Shown: piece after piece, positions 8,978 through 16,069 of the stretch
Layout: every line of letters starts with the position of its first letter
How positions within the stretch are numbered: position 1 is the stretch's first letter
Assembly: GCA_027488985.1 (NCBI GenBank)
Contig: JAIYAR010000005.1
Location: 62,001-126,000, forward strand
DNA length: 64,000 nucleotides
Direction: 5' to 3'
Origin: Comamonadaceae bacterium
GTDB lineage: Bacteria > Pseudomonadota > Gammaproteobacteria > Burkholderiales > Burkholderiaceae_C
The notes under the pieces: generated by a model
What the model saw: only the letters and a program-made list of their open reading frames with translations
What the model was told of the DNA's origin: nothing
Database searches by the model: none
Program-made: the position numbers and the translations under genes

Positions 8978-10251
8978 ATGCCACACCATCGCACCTGCCG
9001 GGCGCCCAAGGCTGGCGTTACGGGCTCATGGGCCTGCCACTGGCTTTTGTCGCCTTGCCCTTGTATGTGATCTTGCCCAACCACTATGCCAAGGCGTTCG
9101 GCGTGCCCCTGGCTGCGCTGGGGTTGGTACTGCTGGTAGCCCGCCTGCTGGACGCCCTGATCGACCCGCTGCTGGGCCGCTGGAGTGACAAGCTCTACCT
9201 GCGGGGCGCCACTACCCTGCTCCAGCGCGCCGCTGTGGCTTGTGCTCTGCTGGGCGCGGGCTTTTACCTCCTGTTTTTCCCGCCGGTACAAGGCACGGAA
9301 GCACTGTTGGTCTGGGCCACGGTGTGTCTGCTGTTTACGTATGCTGCGTATAGCTTCTTGAGCATCAGCCACCAGAGTTGGGGTGCCATGCTGGGCGGCG
9401 ACGAACATTACCGCAGCCGCGTGGTGGCATGGCGTGAGGCTCTGGGCTTGGTCGGGGTGGTTTTGGCATCCATTGCGCCTGTAGCGCTCGGTTTATCTGC
9501 GACAGCAGCTCTCTTTTTGATAGCGCTTATCGCGGGATGGTGGGCTTGGACACGCGCGCCGCGACCACTTGTTTCGCCGGTAGACACCAACCCGGGGGCA
9601 TCCACCCCTGCGACTTCCATTTGGCTCCCATTTCGTCGCCCGGCATTCCGTGCCCTGTTGGCGGTGTTTGTGGTGAACGGTATTGCCAGCGCAATACCGG
9701 CAACCTTGATTCTTTTTTTCGTGCAAGACCGGCTGCAAGCCTCACCCCAGAGTGAGCCTCTGTTCTTGGGCAGCTACTTTGTATGCGCGGCGCTCGCCAT
9801 CCCGCTGTGGCTCAAGCTGGTCGCGCGTATCGGCTTGGTCCGTACCTGGCTGGCCGGCATGGTGCTGTCGATTGCGGTTTTCGTGTTCGCATCTTTGCTG
9901 GGGGCAGGGGACACCATGCCATTTGTACTGGTGTGCGCACTCTCCGGGGTAGCACTGGGCACCGACCTCACCATCCCCGGCGCTTTACTGGCCGGGGTCA
10001 TTGCCGATCAGGGTGACCGCGGCCGGTCCGAGGGCGCCTACTTCGGCTGGTGGAACTTTGCCACCAAGCTCAACCTGGCACTGGCCGCCGGCGTGGCACT
10101 GCCTGCACTGGCTTGGCTGGGCTACACACCGGGCGCCCGGGATGCCCAGGCCCTGACCACACTCACATTCGCCTATTGCCTGCTGCCCTGTGCCCTCAAG
10201 GCTCTTGCAGCAGGCCTGCTCTCCACCCTTTTATTGCGGAGGTCCCCATGA
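8974..10251 (+). CDS. MFS transporter (GPH sugar/cation symporter-like)
   Basis: A 425-residue polytopic inner-membrane carrier with about 12 hydrophobic segments. It has the first-loop motif LLDALIDPLLGRWSDKLYLRG of the glycoside-pentoside-hexuronide/MFS_2 branch (residues about 55-75). The substrate is unknown. Members embedded in this lipid-modification operon are unlikely to carry sugars and might move lipids or fatty acids, which is inference. It starts with ATGA overlapping the previous stop and ends with ATGA overlapping the next start, so expression is coupled. Bases 9503-9524, inside the coding region, resemble a diverged copy of the dispersed 27-bp repeat found elsewhere in the window. 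Confidence 0.85.
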   Translation: MNATPSHLPGAQGWRYGLMGLPLAFVALPLYVILPNHYAKAFGVPLAALGLVLLVARLLDALIDPLLGRWSDKLYLRGATTLLQRAAVACALLGAGFYLLFFPPVQGTEALLVWATVCLLFTYAAYSFLSISHQSWGAMLGGDEHYRSRVVAWREALGLVGVVLASIAPVALGLSATAALFLIALIAGWWAWTRAPRPLVSPVDTNPGASTPATSIWLPFRRPAFRALLAVFVVNGIASAIPATLILFFVQDRLQASPQSEPLFLGSYFVCAALAIPLWLKLVARIGLVRTWLAGMVLSIAVFVFASLLGAGDTMPFVLVCALSGVALGTDLTIPGALLAGVIADQGDRGRSEGAYFGWWNFATKLNLALAAGVALPALAWLGYTPGARDAQALTTLTFAYCLLPCALKALAAGLLSTLLLRRSP

Positions 10252-10781
10252 AACGACGCCTACTCCTCGCTGCCGCCACCGGCAGCGCCCTGATGCTGGG
10301 GGGCTGCGCCTCCCAAAGCATCGACCAGTACCGCGCCGAGAAGCCGGAGCTGGACCTCCAGAAATACTTCAACGGCACGCTGGACGCCTATGGCGTTTTC
10401 ACCGACCGCTCGGGTGCCGTGGTCAAACGCTTCACCGTGGTCATGAACTGCAGCTGGCAGGGCAATGAGGGCGTGCTGGACGAGGACTTCACCTACTCCG
10501 ATGGCACGACCCAAAAGCGGATATGGCGCCTCACCAAACTGCAGGATGGCAAATACACCGGCACTGCTGGCGACGTGATCGGCACCGCGCAAGGCCAAGC
10601 CCGCGGAAATGCCTTTTACTGGACTTACACCCTGAGCCTGCCGGTGGACGGCAGTGTGTACGAGGTGCGCTTTGATGATTGGATGTACCTGATGACCGAC
10701 AAGGTCATGCTCAACAAGGCCACCATGAGCAAGTTCGGGGTAAAGCTGGGTGAAGTCACGCTGTCGTTTACCAAGCGTTAA
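10248..10781 (+). CDS. DUF3833 family lipoprotein
   Basis: A 177-residue predicted outer- or inner-membrane lipoprotein. The signal peptide MKRRLLLAAATGSALMLGGC ends in a lipobox with the lipidated Cys at position 20. The body shows DUF3833 features: LDLQKYFNGTLDAYGVFTDR, a repeated beta-strand pattern and WMYLMTDKVMLNKATMSKFG near the C-terminus, consistent with a lipocalin-like barrel. The true start is ATG 10248, overlapping the MFS stop. The same frame is open further upstream, but that stretch is antisense-like and has no lipobox context. Its function is unknown, and its place in the operon suggests lipid handling in the periplasm. Confidence 0.85.
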   Translation: MKRRLLLAAATGSALMLGGCASQSIDQYRAEKPELDLQKYFNGTLDAYGVFTDRSGAVVKRFTVVMNCSWQGNEGVLDEDFTYSDGTTQKRIWRLTKLQDGKYTGTAGDVIGTAQGQARGNAFYWTYTLSLPVDGSVYEVRFDDWMYLMTDKVMLNKATMSKFGVKLGEVTLSFTKR

Positions 10782-10816
10782 TGTATGCAAAAAAAGACTT
10801 TTGCGCCCGCAGAATC

Positions 10817-10843
10817 TGCGCGAGCAGCTCCTAAAACTGTAGC
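10817..10843 (-). repeat. 27-bp dispersed repeat, copy 1
   Basis: Read on the minus strand this is GCTAC, then seven variable bases, then AGGAGCTGCTCGCGCA apart from one base at the junction. Copies of identical length occur at 36324-36350, 44943-44969, 48605-48631 and 62046-62072. This one lies in the 105-base gap between the DUF3833 and SDR genes. Confidence 0.75.
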
Positions 10844-10886
10844 GAAAACCTCCTCTAGAGGCTTCTTTCAACCCCTGAATCCACCT

Positions 10887-11636
10887 ATGGTGGATTGGCA
10901 GGGCAAGTCAGTGTGGATCGTCGGTGCGTCCAGCGGCATCGGCGAGGCCACAGCCTCCGCACTACATGCTTTGGGCGCCACGGTAACCGTGTCGGCCCGC
11001 AAAGAGGCCGCCTTGCAAGACTTCGCTGCCCGGCATCCGGGCAGCCATGCCTTGGTGCTGGATGCTTCCGACCAAGCCGCAGTTCAAGCTGCGACCAACA
11101 CTTTGCTGGCTGCCGGCCCCCTGGACTGCGTGATTTACTGCGCCGGCCATTACAACGCCATGCGCGCCTATGAGATGGACGTGCCGGACATGGAGCGCCA
11201 CATGCGGGTGAACTACACCGGCGCACTCTATGTGCTGCAAGCCGTCACTCCAGCCTTGCTGGCGCAGGGGCATGGGCACATCAGCCTGGTAGGCAGCGTC
11301 GCCGGCTACCGCGGCCTGCCCAACAGCCTGGCGTATGGACCGACCAAGGCAGCACTCATCAACCTGGCAGAAACCTTGTACCTTGACTTGCAGGACAAAG
11401 GCGTGGGGGTGTCGCTCATCAGTCCGGGGTTTGTACAAACCCCTTTGACTGCCAACAATGCCTTCGACATGCCCGCTCTGATCACGCCCGCCCAGGCGGC
11501 AGACGCCATGGTGAAGGGATGGGCCAAGGGCAGGTTTGAGATTCATTTCCCCCGACGGTTTACCTTGTGGATGCAGTTGCTGCGCCTACTGCCGGACCGC
11601 TTGTTTTTTTCGCTGGTCCGCCGCGCCACCTTATGA
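10887..11636 (+). CDS. Short-chain dehydrogenase/reductase
   Basis: A 249-residue NAD(P)-dependent oxidoreductase of the classical SDR family. Visible are the cofactor loop VGASSGIGEATA (residues about 10-21), the catalytic YxxxK in AYGPTKAAL (near residue 150) and a following LYLDLQDKGVGVSLISPGF. The C-terminus ends in a hydrophobic helix (LWMQLLRLLPDRLFFSLV), which could hold it at the membrane. The reading frame is open back to 10785, but the upstream 34 codons run through a dispersed repeat and do not look like SDR sequence, so ATG 10887 is chosen. The substrate is unknown; the neighbours suggest an acyl-chain keto or hydroxy intermediate. The stop overlaps the next start. Confidence 0.82.
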   Translation: MVDWQGKSVWIVGASSGIGEATASALHALGATVTVSARKEAALQDFAARHPGSHALVLDASDQAAVQAATNTLLAAGPLDCVIYCAGHYNAMRAYEMDVPDMERHMRVNYTGALYVLQAVTPALLAQGHGHISLVGSVAGYRGLPNSLAYGPTKAALINLAETLYLDLQDKGVGVSLISPGFVQTPLTANNAFDMPALITPAQAADAMVKGWAKGRFEIHFPRRFTLWMQLLRLLPDRLFFSLVRRATL

Positions 11637-12094
11637 GTAGCGCTCAGCAAACAACTGTCGAAGAACCGAAAGCCGCCGTGCAGCGGATGGTCGACTTCTT
11701 TGAAAACATCACACCCGAGACGGTGGCTGAGTTACCGAAAATTTACGCACCGGGGGCGCGCTTCAAAGATCCGTTCAACGACGTGATCGGACTGCCGGAC
11801 ATCCAACGCATCTTCAGCCACATGTTTGTGGCGCTGGATCACCCCAGGTTTGTGGTGCTGGAACGGGTGGTACAGGGATCGCAGTGCTTTTTGACTTGGG
11901 AGTTCCGCTTCCGGTTCAAGCGCTTCTCACCAGACACCGAGCAGGTGATTCTTGGAGCCACCCATGCGGTATTCAATGACTCAGGCTTGGTGACTTTGCA
12001 CAGAGACTATTGGGACGCAGCGGAAGAGCTTTACGAGAAATTGCCGCTGGTCGGCGGGGCCATGCGCTGGTTGAAAAAGCGGGCCAACAGCTGA
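11633..12094 (+). CDS. NTF2-like (SnoaL-type) protein
   Basis: A 153-residue small protein with the nuclear-transport-factor-2/SnoaL cone-fold pattern: MVDFFENITPETVAELPKIY, FKDPFNDV, GLPDIQRIFSHMF, then alternating strands ending in HRDYWDAAEELYEKLP. These proteins may be ligand-binding or isomerase-like; catalytic residues cannot be assigned here. It is the last gene of the lipid operon and its ATGA start overlaps the SDR stop. Homologues close the same gene set in several gamma- and betaproteobacteria (from memory). The stop is followed after 26 bases by a convergent zinc-ribbon gene. Confidence 0.75.
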   Translation: MSSAQQTTVEEPKAAVQRMVDFFENITPETVAELPKIYAPGARFKDPFNDVIGLPDIQRIFSHMFVALDHPRFVVLERVVQGSQCFLTWEFRFRFKRFSPDTEQVILGATHAVFNDSGLVTLHRDYWDAAEELYEKLPLVGGAMRWLKKRANS

Positions 12095-12120
12095 GTCTTT
12101 ACCAACCACCCCAGATCGAC

Positions 12121-12342
12121 TTACTGGGGCGTGATTTCCATCGGTGTGAGTTTGCTGGGCTGAAAATCCACCTGCCGGCGTGGTTCCCACCAGGCGCGCA
12201 GGCTCGCAAACACATTGCGACAACCTGTGCATTTGTACTGACCCGTGGCTTTCAGGGCCCCATTGGCGGCGCGCTCAATGACCTGCTGGTAGCTGGTGGC
12301 ACCGCATTCGCGGCATTTATAGACAGTTTTATACGTCGGCAT
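12121..12342 (-). CDS. Small zinc-ribbon protein
   Basis: A 73-residue protein with two CxxC knuckles, CREC near residue 11 and CTGC near residue 39, that should bind one zinc ion. A C-terminal tail (EPRRQVDFQPSKLTPMEI) follows. I chose ATG at 12342 because the family begins MPTYKTVYKC; the frame extends to 12408 without resembling protein. No enzymatic domain is present, and a nucleic-acid or protein-binding role is only a guess. It is convergent with the lipid operon and lies downstream of, and in the same direction as, the GST gene, 107 bases away. Confidence 0.6.
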   Translation of the reverse strand: MPTYKTVYKCRECGATSYQQVIERAANGALKATGQYKCTGCRNVFASLRAWWEPRRQVDFQPSKLTPMEITPQ

Positions 12343-12449
12343 AGTGGCGCAACTGTAGTGAAGCCTCCACTTTTTGGCGAGCGCATTTGTGTAATGCCTT
12401 GTAAACACGCGGCCTGCAGCGCCATTCAGGCTGGGAGGCCGCGCCGGCC

Positions 12450-13064
12450 TTAAGCCGGCAGTGTGTCGGCAAAGCTGGGGCGTTGCGCGAGCTTCTCAAA
12501 GAGCTTGCCCAGGCCGGGATAGTCTTCGCGCCACTGGATTGCCGGGAATCTGAAATCCAGATAACCCAATGCACAGCCCACGGCGATGTCGGCCAGCGTG
12601 AGGTGAATACCGGCACAAAATGGTTTATCACCCAGCCCGCGAGCCATCGCTTTGAGGGCCTCATTGACCTTGAGCATTTGCCGGTCTATCCAGACCTGGC
12701 TGCGCTGGCCTTTGGTACGGCCTGTCCAAGTGGCTTCCAGACGGGCCAGCACCGCAGCCTCCATCAGGCCATCGGCCAAGGCTTCCCAAGTCTTGATTTC
12801 AGCTCGCTCACGGCCAACGGCGGGAATCAGTTTGCCCACGGGGGACAGGGTATCGAGGTACTCCACGATGACGCGGGAGTCGAACAGCGCTTCCGCGCCT
12901 TCCATGATCAGACAGGGGACTTTGCCCAAGGGGTTGGAGTCGGCAATACGGGTTTCAGCCGACCAGACGTCTTCCTGAATCAGGACGTAATCGAGTTTCT
13001 TCTCGGCCATCACGACGCGGACTTTGCGAACGAAGGGGCTGGAAGTGGATCCGATGAGTTTCAT
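12450..13064 (-). CDS. Glutathione S-transferase family protein (YibF-like)
   Basis: A 204-residue cytosolic GST. The thioredoxin-like N-terminal domain begins MKLIGSTSSPFVRKVRV, with the likely glutathione-activating Ser in STSSPF, and contains the cis-proline segment GKVPCLI and the EALFDSRVIVEYLD glutathione-contact block. The helical C-terminal domain carries HLTLADIAVGCALGYLDFR with the conserved capping motif. The pattern is closest to the YibF/YliJ branch. The physiological substrate is unknown. The stop codon lies in a GCCGGC-cttaa-GCCGGC stem-loop at 12443-12459. It is divergent from purB, 96 bases apart. Confidence 0.85.
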   Translation of the reverse strand: MKLIGSTSSPFVRKVRVVMAEKKLDYVLIQEDVWSAETRIADSNPLGKVPCLIMEGAEALFDSRVIVEYLDTLSPVGKLIPAVGRERAEIKTWEALADGLMEAAVLARLEATWTGRTKGQRSQVWIDRQMLKVNEALKAMARGLGDKPFCAGIHLTLADIAVGCALGYLDFRFPAIQWREDYPGLGKLFEKLAQRPSFADTLPA

Positions 13065-13127
13065 GAGGACTTTGCAGTTGCTTGGGGAGTCATTCTATCC
13101 AGCGGGGTACGCCCGAGGGGCGCAGGG

Positions 13128-13154
13128 GGTTGTGCGTGGCGCACAACCTACAAT
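13128..13154 (+). promoter_or_regulatory. Hairpin and -10 box immediately before purB
   Basis: A perfect 9-bp stem, GGTTGTGCG-tgg-CGCACAACC, occupies 13128-13148 and is followed directly by TACAAT at 13149-13154, only six bases before the purB ATG. If TACAAT is the -10 box the transcript would have almost no leader. The G-run before ATG is too close to act as a normal ribosome binding site. Confidence 0.35.
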
Positions 13155-13160
13155 CGGGGG

Positions 13161-14540
13161 ATGACCTTCTCCGCCATTTCCGCTCTCTCTCCGCTGGACG
13201 GCCGCTACGCCGCCAAACTTGCCACCCTGCGCCCGCTGACCAGTGAGCTGGGCTATATGCACCGCCGTGTGCAGGTGGAAGTGGCCTGGTTTATTGCCCT
13301 GAGCGATGCAGGCTTTGACGAGTTCAAACCCCTGACTCCCGGCGCCCGCACTTACCTCCTGGGTCTGGTAAAAAACTTCTCGGAAGCCGACGGCGAAGCC
13401 ATTAAGGCTATTGAAAAGACTACCAATCACGATGTAAAAGCCGTCGAGTATTGGATTAAATCCAAGTTCGAAGCCCGCCCCGAATTGGAAAAAGCCGGCG
13501 AATTTGTGCATTTCGCCTGTACCAGCGAAGACATCAACAACACCAGCCATGCACTGCAGTTGCGCGCCTCGCGGGATGTGGTGGTGTTGCCAGCCTTGGA
13601 CAAAATTGTCCTGAAGCTGCGGGACATGGCTCACGCTTACGCCGATGTGCCCATGCTGAGTCGCACCCATGGCCAGACTGCCAGCCCTACTACCGTGGGC
13701 AAGGAAATGGCTAACGTCGTTGTCCGCCTGCAAGCCGCCTGCGACCGTATTGCCAACGTGAAGATTCTGGCCAAGATGAACGGCGCCGTGGGCAATTACA
13801 ACGCCCACCTGAGCGCGTGGCCCGACTTCGACTGGGAAGCTTTCAGCAAGAAGGTGGTGGAGACTCCCGAGCCACTGGGTCTGGGCCTGACCTTCCAGCC
13901 CTACAGCATCCAGATCGAGCCGCATGACTATATGGCGGAGTTGTTCGATGCTGTCGCCCGCACCAACACCATCCTCATTGATCTGAGCCGTGATATCTGG
14001 GGCTATGTCTCCTTGGGTTACTTCAAGCAAAAGCTCAAGGATGGCGAAGTGGGTTCGTCCACCATGCCCCACAAGGTAAACCCCATCGACTTTGAAAACG
14101 CCGAAGGCAACTTGGGCCTGGCCAACGCCTTGCTGCGCCATTTGAGTGAGAAGCTGCCGATTTCCCGCTGGCAGCGGGATCTGACAGATTCCACCGTGCT
14201 GCGCAACATGGGCGTGGCTTTGGGCTATGCCGTGCTGGCCTACAGCTCGCTGATGACCGGATTGAACAAGCTGGAAATCAACGAAGCGGCCATCGCCGAA
14301 GACTTGGACTCTTCTTGGGAAGTTTTGGCTGAGCCTATCCAGACGGTAATGCGCCGCTTTGGCTTGCCCCAGCCCTACGAGCAACTCAAAAAGTTCACCC
14401 GGGGTGCCGCCATGACCCGTGAGTTGATGCAGGGCTTTATTGCAGGTTTGGACATCCCGGAGGCAGAGAAAGAGCGCCTGCTGGCCATGACGCCCGGTAG
14501 CTACACCGGTAAGGCGTCTGAGCTCGCTAAACGCGTTTAA
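13161..14540 (+). CDS. purB: Adenylosuccinate lyase
   Basis: A 459-residue enzyme of the fumarase/aspartase superfamily that releases fumarate from SAICAR and from adenylosuccinate in purine synthesis. The superfamily signature GSSTMPHKVNPIDFENAEGN appears near residue 298. Other blocks are LSPLDGRYAAKL at the N-terminus, KTTNHDVKAVEYWIK with a substrate-binding His, and SRTHGQTASPTTVGKE with the catalytic His region. The length matches the E. coli-type enzyme (456 residues). ATG 13161 gives the canonical N-terminus MTFSAISALSPLDGRY; the open frame upstream crosses the antisense GST gene. A putative -10 box lies only six bases upstream. Confidence 0.95.
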   Translation: MTFSAISALSPLDGRYAAKLATLRPLTSELGYMHRRVQVEVAWFIALSDAGFDEFKPLTPGARTYLLGLVKNFSEADGEAIKAIEKTTNHDVKAVEYWIKSKFEARPELEKAGEFVHFACTSEDINNTSHALQLRASRDVVVLPALDKIVLKLRDMAHAYADVPMLSRTHGQTASPTTVGKEMANVVVRLQAACDRIANVKILAKMNGAVGNYNAHLSAWPDFDWEAFSKKVVETPEPLGLGLTFQPYSIQIEPHDYMAELFDAVARTNTILIDLSRDIWGYVSLGYFKQKLKDGEVGSSTMPHKVNPIDFENAEGNLGLANALLRHLSEKLPISRWQRDLTDSTVLRNMGVALGYAVLAYSSLMTGLNKLEINEAAIAEDLDSSWEVLAEPIQTVMRRFGLPQPYEQLKKFTRGAAMTRELMQGFIAGLDIPEAEKERLLAMTPGSYTGKASELAKRV

Positions 14541-14549
14541 CACCCCCGT

Positions 14550-14618
14550 GCGGCTAAGCGCCGCCTCCCCCTTGCAGGGGGCAATGCCAGTGGACCGGCA
14601 GAGCCGGCTCCACGGCAT
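14550..14618. repeat. Triple-hairpin intergenic element
   Basis: Three successive inverted repeats fill the purB-yaeQ gap: GCGGC-taagc-GCCGC (14550-14564), CCCCC-ttgca-GGGGG (14567-14581) and a long imperfect stem at 14584-14618 (ATGCC/GGCAT, GTGGA/TCCAC, CCGGC/GCCGG). There is no T-run, so it is more like a REP/BIME-type element than a standard terminator. Similar elements are common between genes in Comamonadaceae (from memory). Confidence 0.6.
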
Positions 14619-14649
14619 TCCTATAAAGACTCCCCCTCGCACCAACACC

Positions 14650-15210
14650 ATGGCACTGAAATCCACCATCTATAAAGCCAATCTGCAGATAGCAGACATT
14701 GAGAACAGCTACTACGCGGACCACGCGCTCACATTGGCTCGCCACCCCAGCGAGACGGACGAGCGCATGATGGTTCGTCTGGTGGCCTTGGCGTTCAACG
14801 CCCATAAGCTGCAAAGCGTCTGCAATGGGGACGGCACGCTGGCCTTCGGAGCGGGTTTGTCCGATCCGGAAGATCCAGATGTATCGCTCACGGACTTCAC
14901 CGGACAGAAGCGGCTGTGGATAGAAGTGGGCCAGCCGGAAGACAAGCCGATTTCCAAGGCATGTAACAAAGCGGACTCGGTGCTGCTTTACGCCTTTGCC
15001 CATTCGGCAGATATCTGGTGGAAAGGCATTGAGACCAAGCTGACACGCCTGGACAAATTGCAGGTGTGGCGCATCCCCTCTATCACCTCGCAGGCCTTGG
15101 CCAAGTTGGCTGCACGCAGCATGCAATTGCAAGCCACCGTTCAAGAAGGCGTTTTGATGCTGGGCGACGGCAGCAGCACCGTGGATATTGAGCCTATCCG
15201 CTGGAAGTAA
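14650..15210 (+). CDS. yaeQ: YaeQ family protein
   Basis: A 186-residue protein of the YaeQ family (PD-(D/E)XK nuclease-like fold). It starts MALKSTIYKANLQIADIENS and shows the family blocks HPSETDERMMVRLVALAFNA, DPEDPDVSLTDFTGQKRLWIEVGQPE and KACNKADSVLLYAF. The acidic and Lys/Gln positions in LWIEVGQP correspond to the nuclease-like core, but a nuclease activity has not been shown for the family as far as I know. ATG 14650 is preferred; the frame is open to 14548 only through the hairpin element. The downstream gene at 15287 is convergent. Confidence 0.88.
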   Translation: MALKSTIYKANLQIADIENSYYADHALTLARHPSETDERMMVRLVALAFNAHKLQSVCNGDGTLAFGAGLSDPEDPDVSLTDFTGQKRLWIEVGQPEDKPISKACNKADSVLLYAFAHSADIWWKGIETKLTRLDKLQVWRIPSITSQALAKLAARSMQLQATVQEGVLMLGDGSSTVDIEPIRWK

Positions 15211-15286
15211 GCTCCCCAAGTCTCAAGCCAAACTGGCCCTCTGCGCGCATGAAATGTGCGCGGAAAGCTATAAAACTTATAGCAAC

Positions 15287-15706
15287 TTAGCCCGGAAGCC
15301 TGGACTCTGCTGCCCGCTCTGCGTAACGGTTAAAGCGCCAGGAACTGGCGTCGAGTGTGATGCGACGCCAAGTAGCACGCTTTTGTGCGGGACCCATTTC
15401 GGGCCACAACTGCACTTCTTCAAAGGTACGGCCACATCCCTTGCAAGTCTCATCGCCTTGGCTGGTAGAGCAAATGGCAATGCAGGGTGTGTCAGGAGTC
15501 GACTCATACCAAGCCTGCCACGCTGCCAACGCTTTGGGCGGCATGCTGAATTCGTCTGCCTCAGTCTCGTGGTAGTAAATGAGCAAGGCATACACCTCGG
15601 CCAAGGCCCGTGTGGGGGCGGGCAGAGACACCCCGTCCGGCGAAGGCTCGCGCTGCCGCCAGAAGTTGATGGCGGACTCTATGTCGGTGATGTGTATGCC
15701 TGCCAA
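15287..15706 (-). CDS. DUF3717/DUF1289 two-domain protein
   Basis: A 139-residue protein made of two small domains. Residues 1-50 (ITDIESAINFWRQREPSPDG, then LAEVYALLIYYHE) match the helical DUF3717. Residues 70-115 (DTPCIAICSTSQGDETCKGC, then GRTFEEVQLW) match the Cys-rich DUF1289, with four cysteines that may hold zinc or an Fe-S centre. The WRRI segment typical of DUF1289 is also present. The fusion is familiar in Burkholderiales. No function is known. It lies upstream of, and opposite to, the terC riboswitch region, so 15707-16069 is a divergent control region. Confidence 0.75.
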   Translation of the reverse strand: MAGIHITDIESAINFWRQREPSPDGVSLPAPTRALAEVYALLIYYHETEADEFSMPPKALAAWQAWYESTPDTPCIAICSTSQGDETCKGCGRTFEEVQLWPEMGPAQKRATWRRITLDASSWRFNRYAERAAESRLPG

Positions 15707-15845
15707 AGGTTGTGTCTCGGGTTTTTCGCGGGAGGCGCATCATATACCGCCATCTCATGGCGGCACTTGCCGGTGCCGGATGCCCCTCCATGGGATAGCG
15801 GACCCGGTTTCACCCCGAGATCTATACGCCTATAAGTTTTGTTGG

Positions 15846-15851
15846 TATAGT
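15846..15851 (+). promoter_or_regulatory. Possible -10 box for terC transcript
   Basis: TATAGT sits about 15 bases upstream of the riboswitch core, which would place the transcription start at the beginning of its first stem. No convincing -35 box was seen. Confidence 0.3.
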
Positions 15852-15854
15852 CCG

Positions 15855-16005
15855 GATAGCTCCGGAGGGGAGTAGCTCCAAGCGGCTTCGTCCGTTTCGA
15901 CAGATCGTCAATACGAAGCGCAAGCTTCCGGTCTGCCGGGGTGCCGGGGTGTTCCGGTATTCGAGCAAGACCTTCGATTCGCGCCGTTGTGGGCGCAGTC
16001 GTTGG
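15855..16005 (+). ncRNA. Probable yybP-ykoY (Mn2+) riboswitch upstream of terC
   Basis: The leader contains the two most conserved pieces of the yybP-ykoY aptamer. GGGGAGTAGC lies at 15867-15876, flanked by pairing CTCC/GGAG arms. TCGTCAATACGAAG lies at 15904-15917, the second internal-loop strand that forms the metal site with it. The downstream GC-rich stems (15935-15960) could form the expression platform before the AGGAAA ribosome binding site of terC. This class senses Mn2+ and commonly controls TerC/YkoY-family and MntP genes. The boundaries are estimated by eye; a covariance-model search would settle them. Confidence 0.78.
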
Positions 16006-16069
16006 CACGGTCGTTTCGGCCCGCTCCCTCGCCTGCAACGGTTTTCTTCTCTCGTTGTCAGGAAATCAC

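Noticed and set aside
10050..10247. 66-codon N-terminal extension of the DUF3833 lipoprotein
   Set aside because: It overlaps the MFS gene in another frame, and a lipobox signal peptide begins exactly at ATG 10248.
12483..13160. Long 5' extension of purB
   Set aside because: The frame is open for 226 codons upstream but covers the antisense strand of the GST gene; the canonical N-terminus starts at 13161.
13095..14669. 524-residue minus-strand open frame
   Set aside because: Antisense shadow of purB, which carries the fumarase-superfamily signature. The shadow shows no domain.
15241..15300. GCTATAAAACTTATAGC hairpin as another copy of the 27-bp repeat
   Set aside because: It has a similar GCTAT arm and nearby GCGCG bases, but the right-hand AGCTGC core is missing, so it is not counted.
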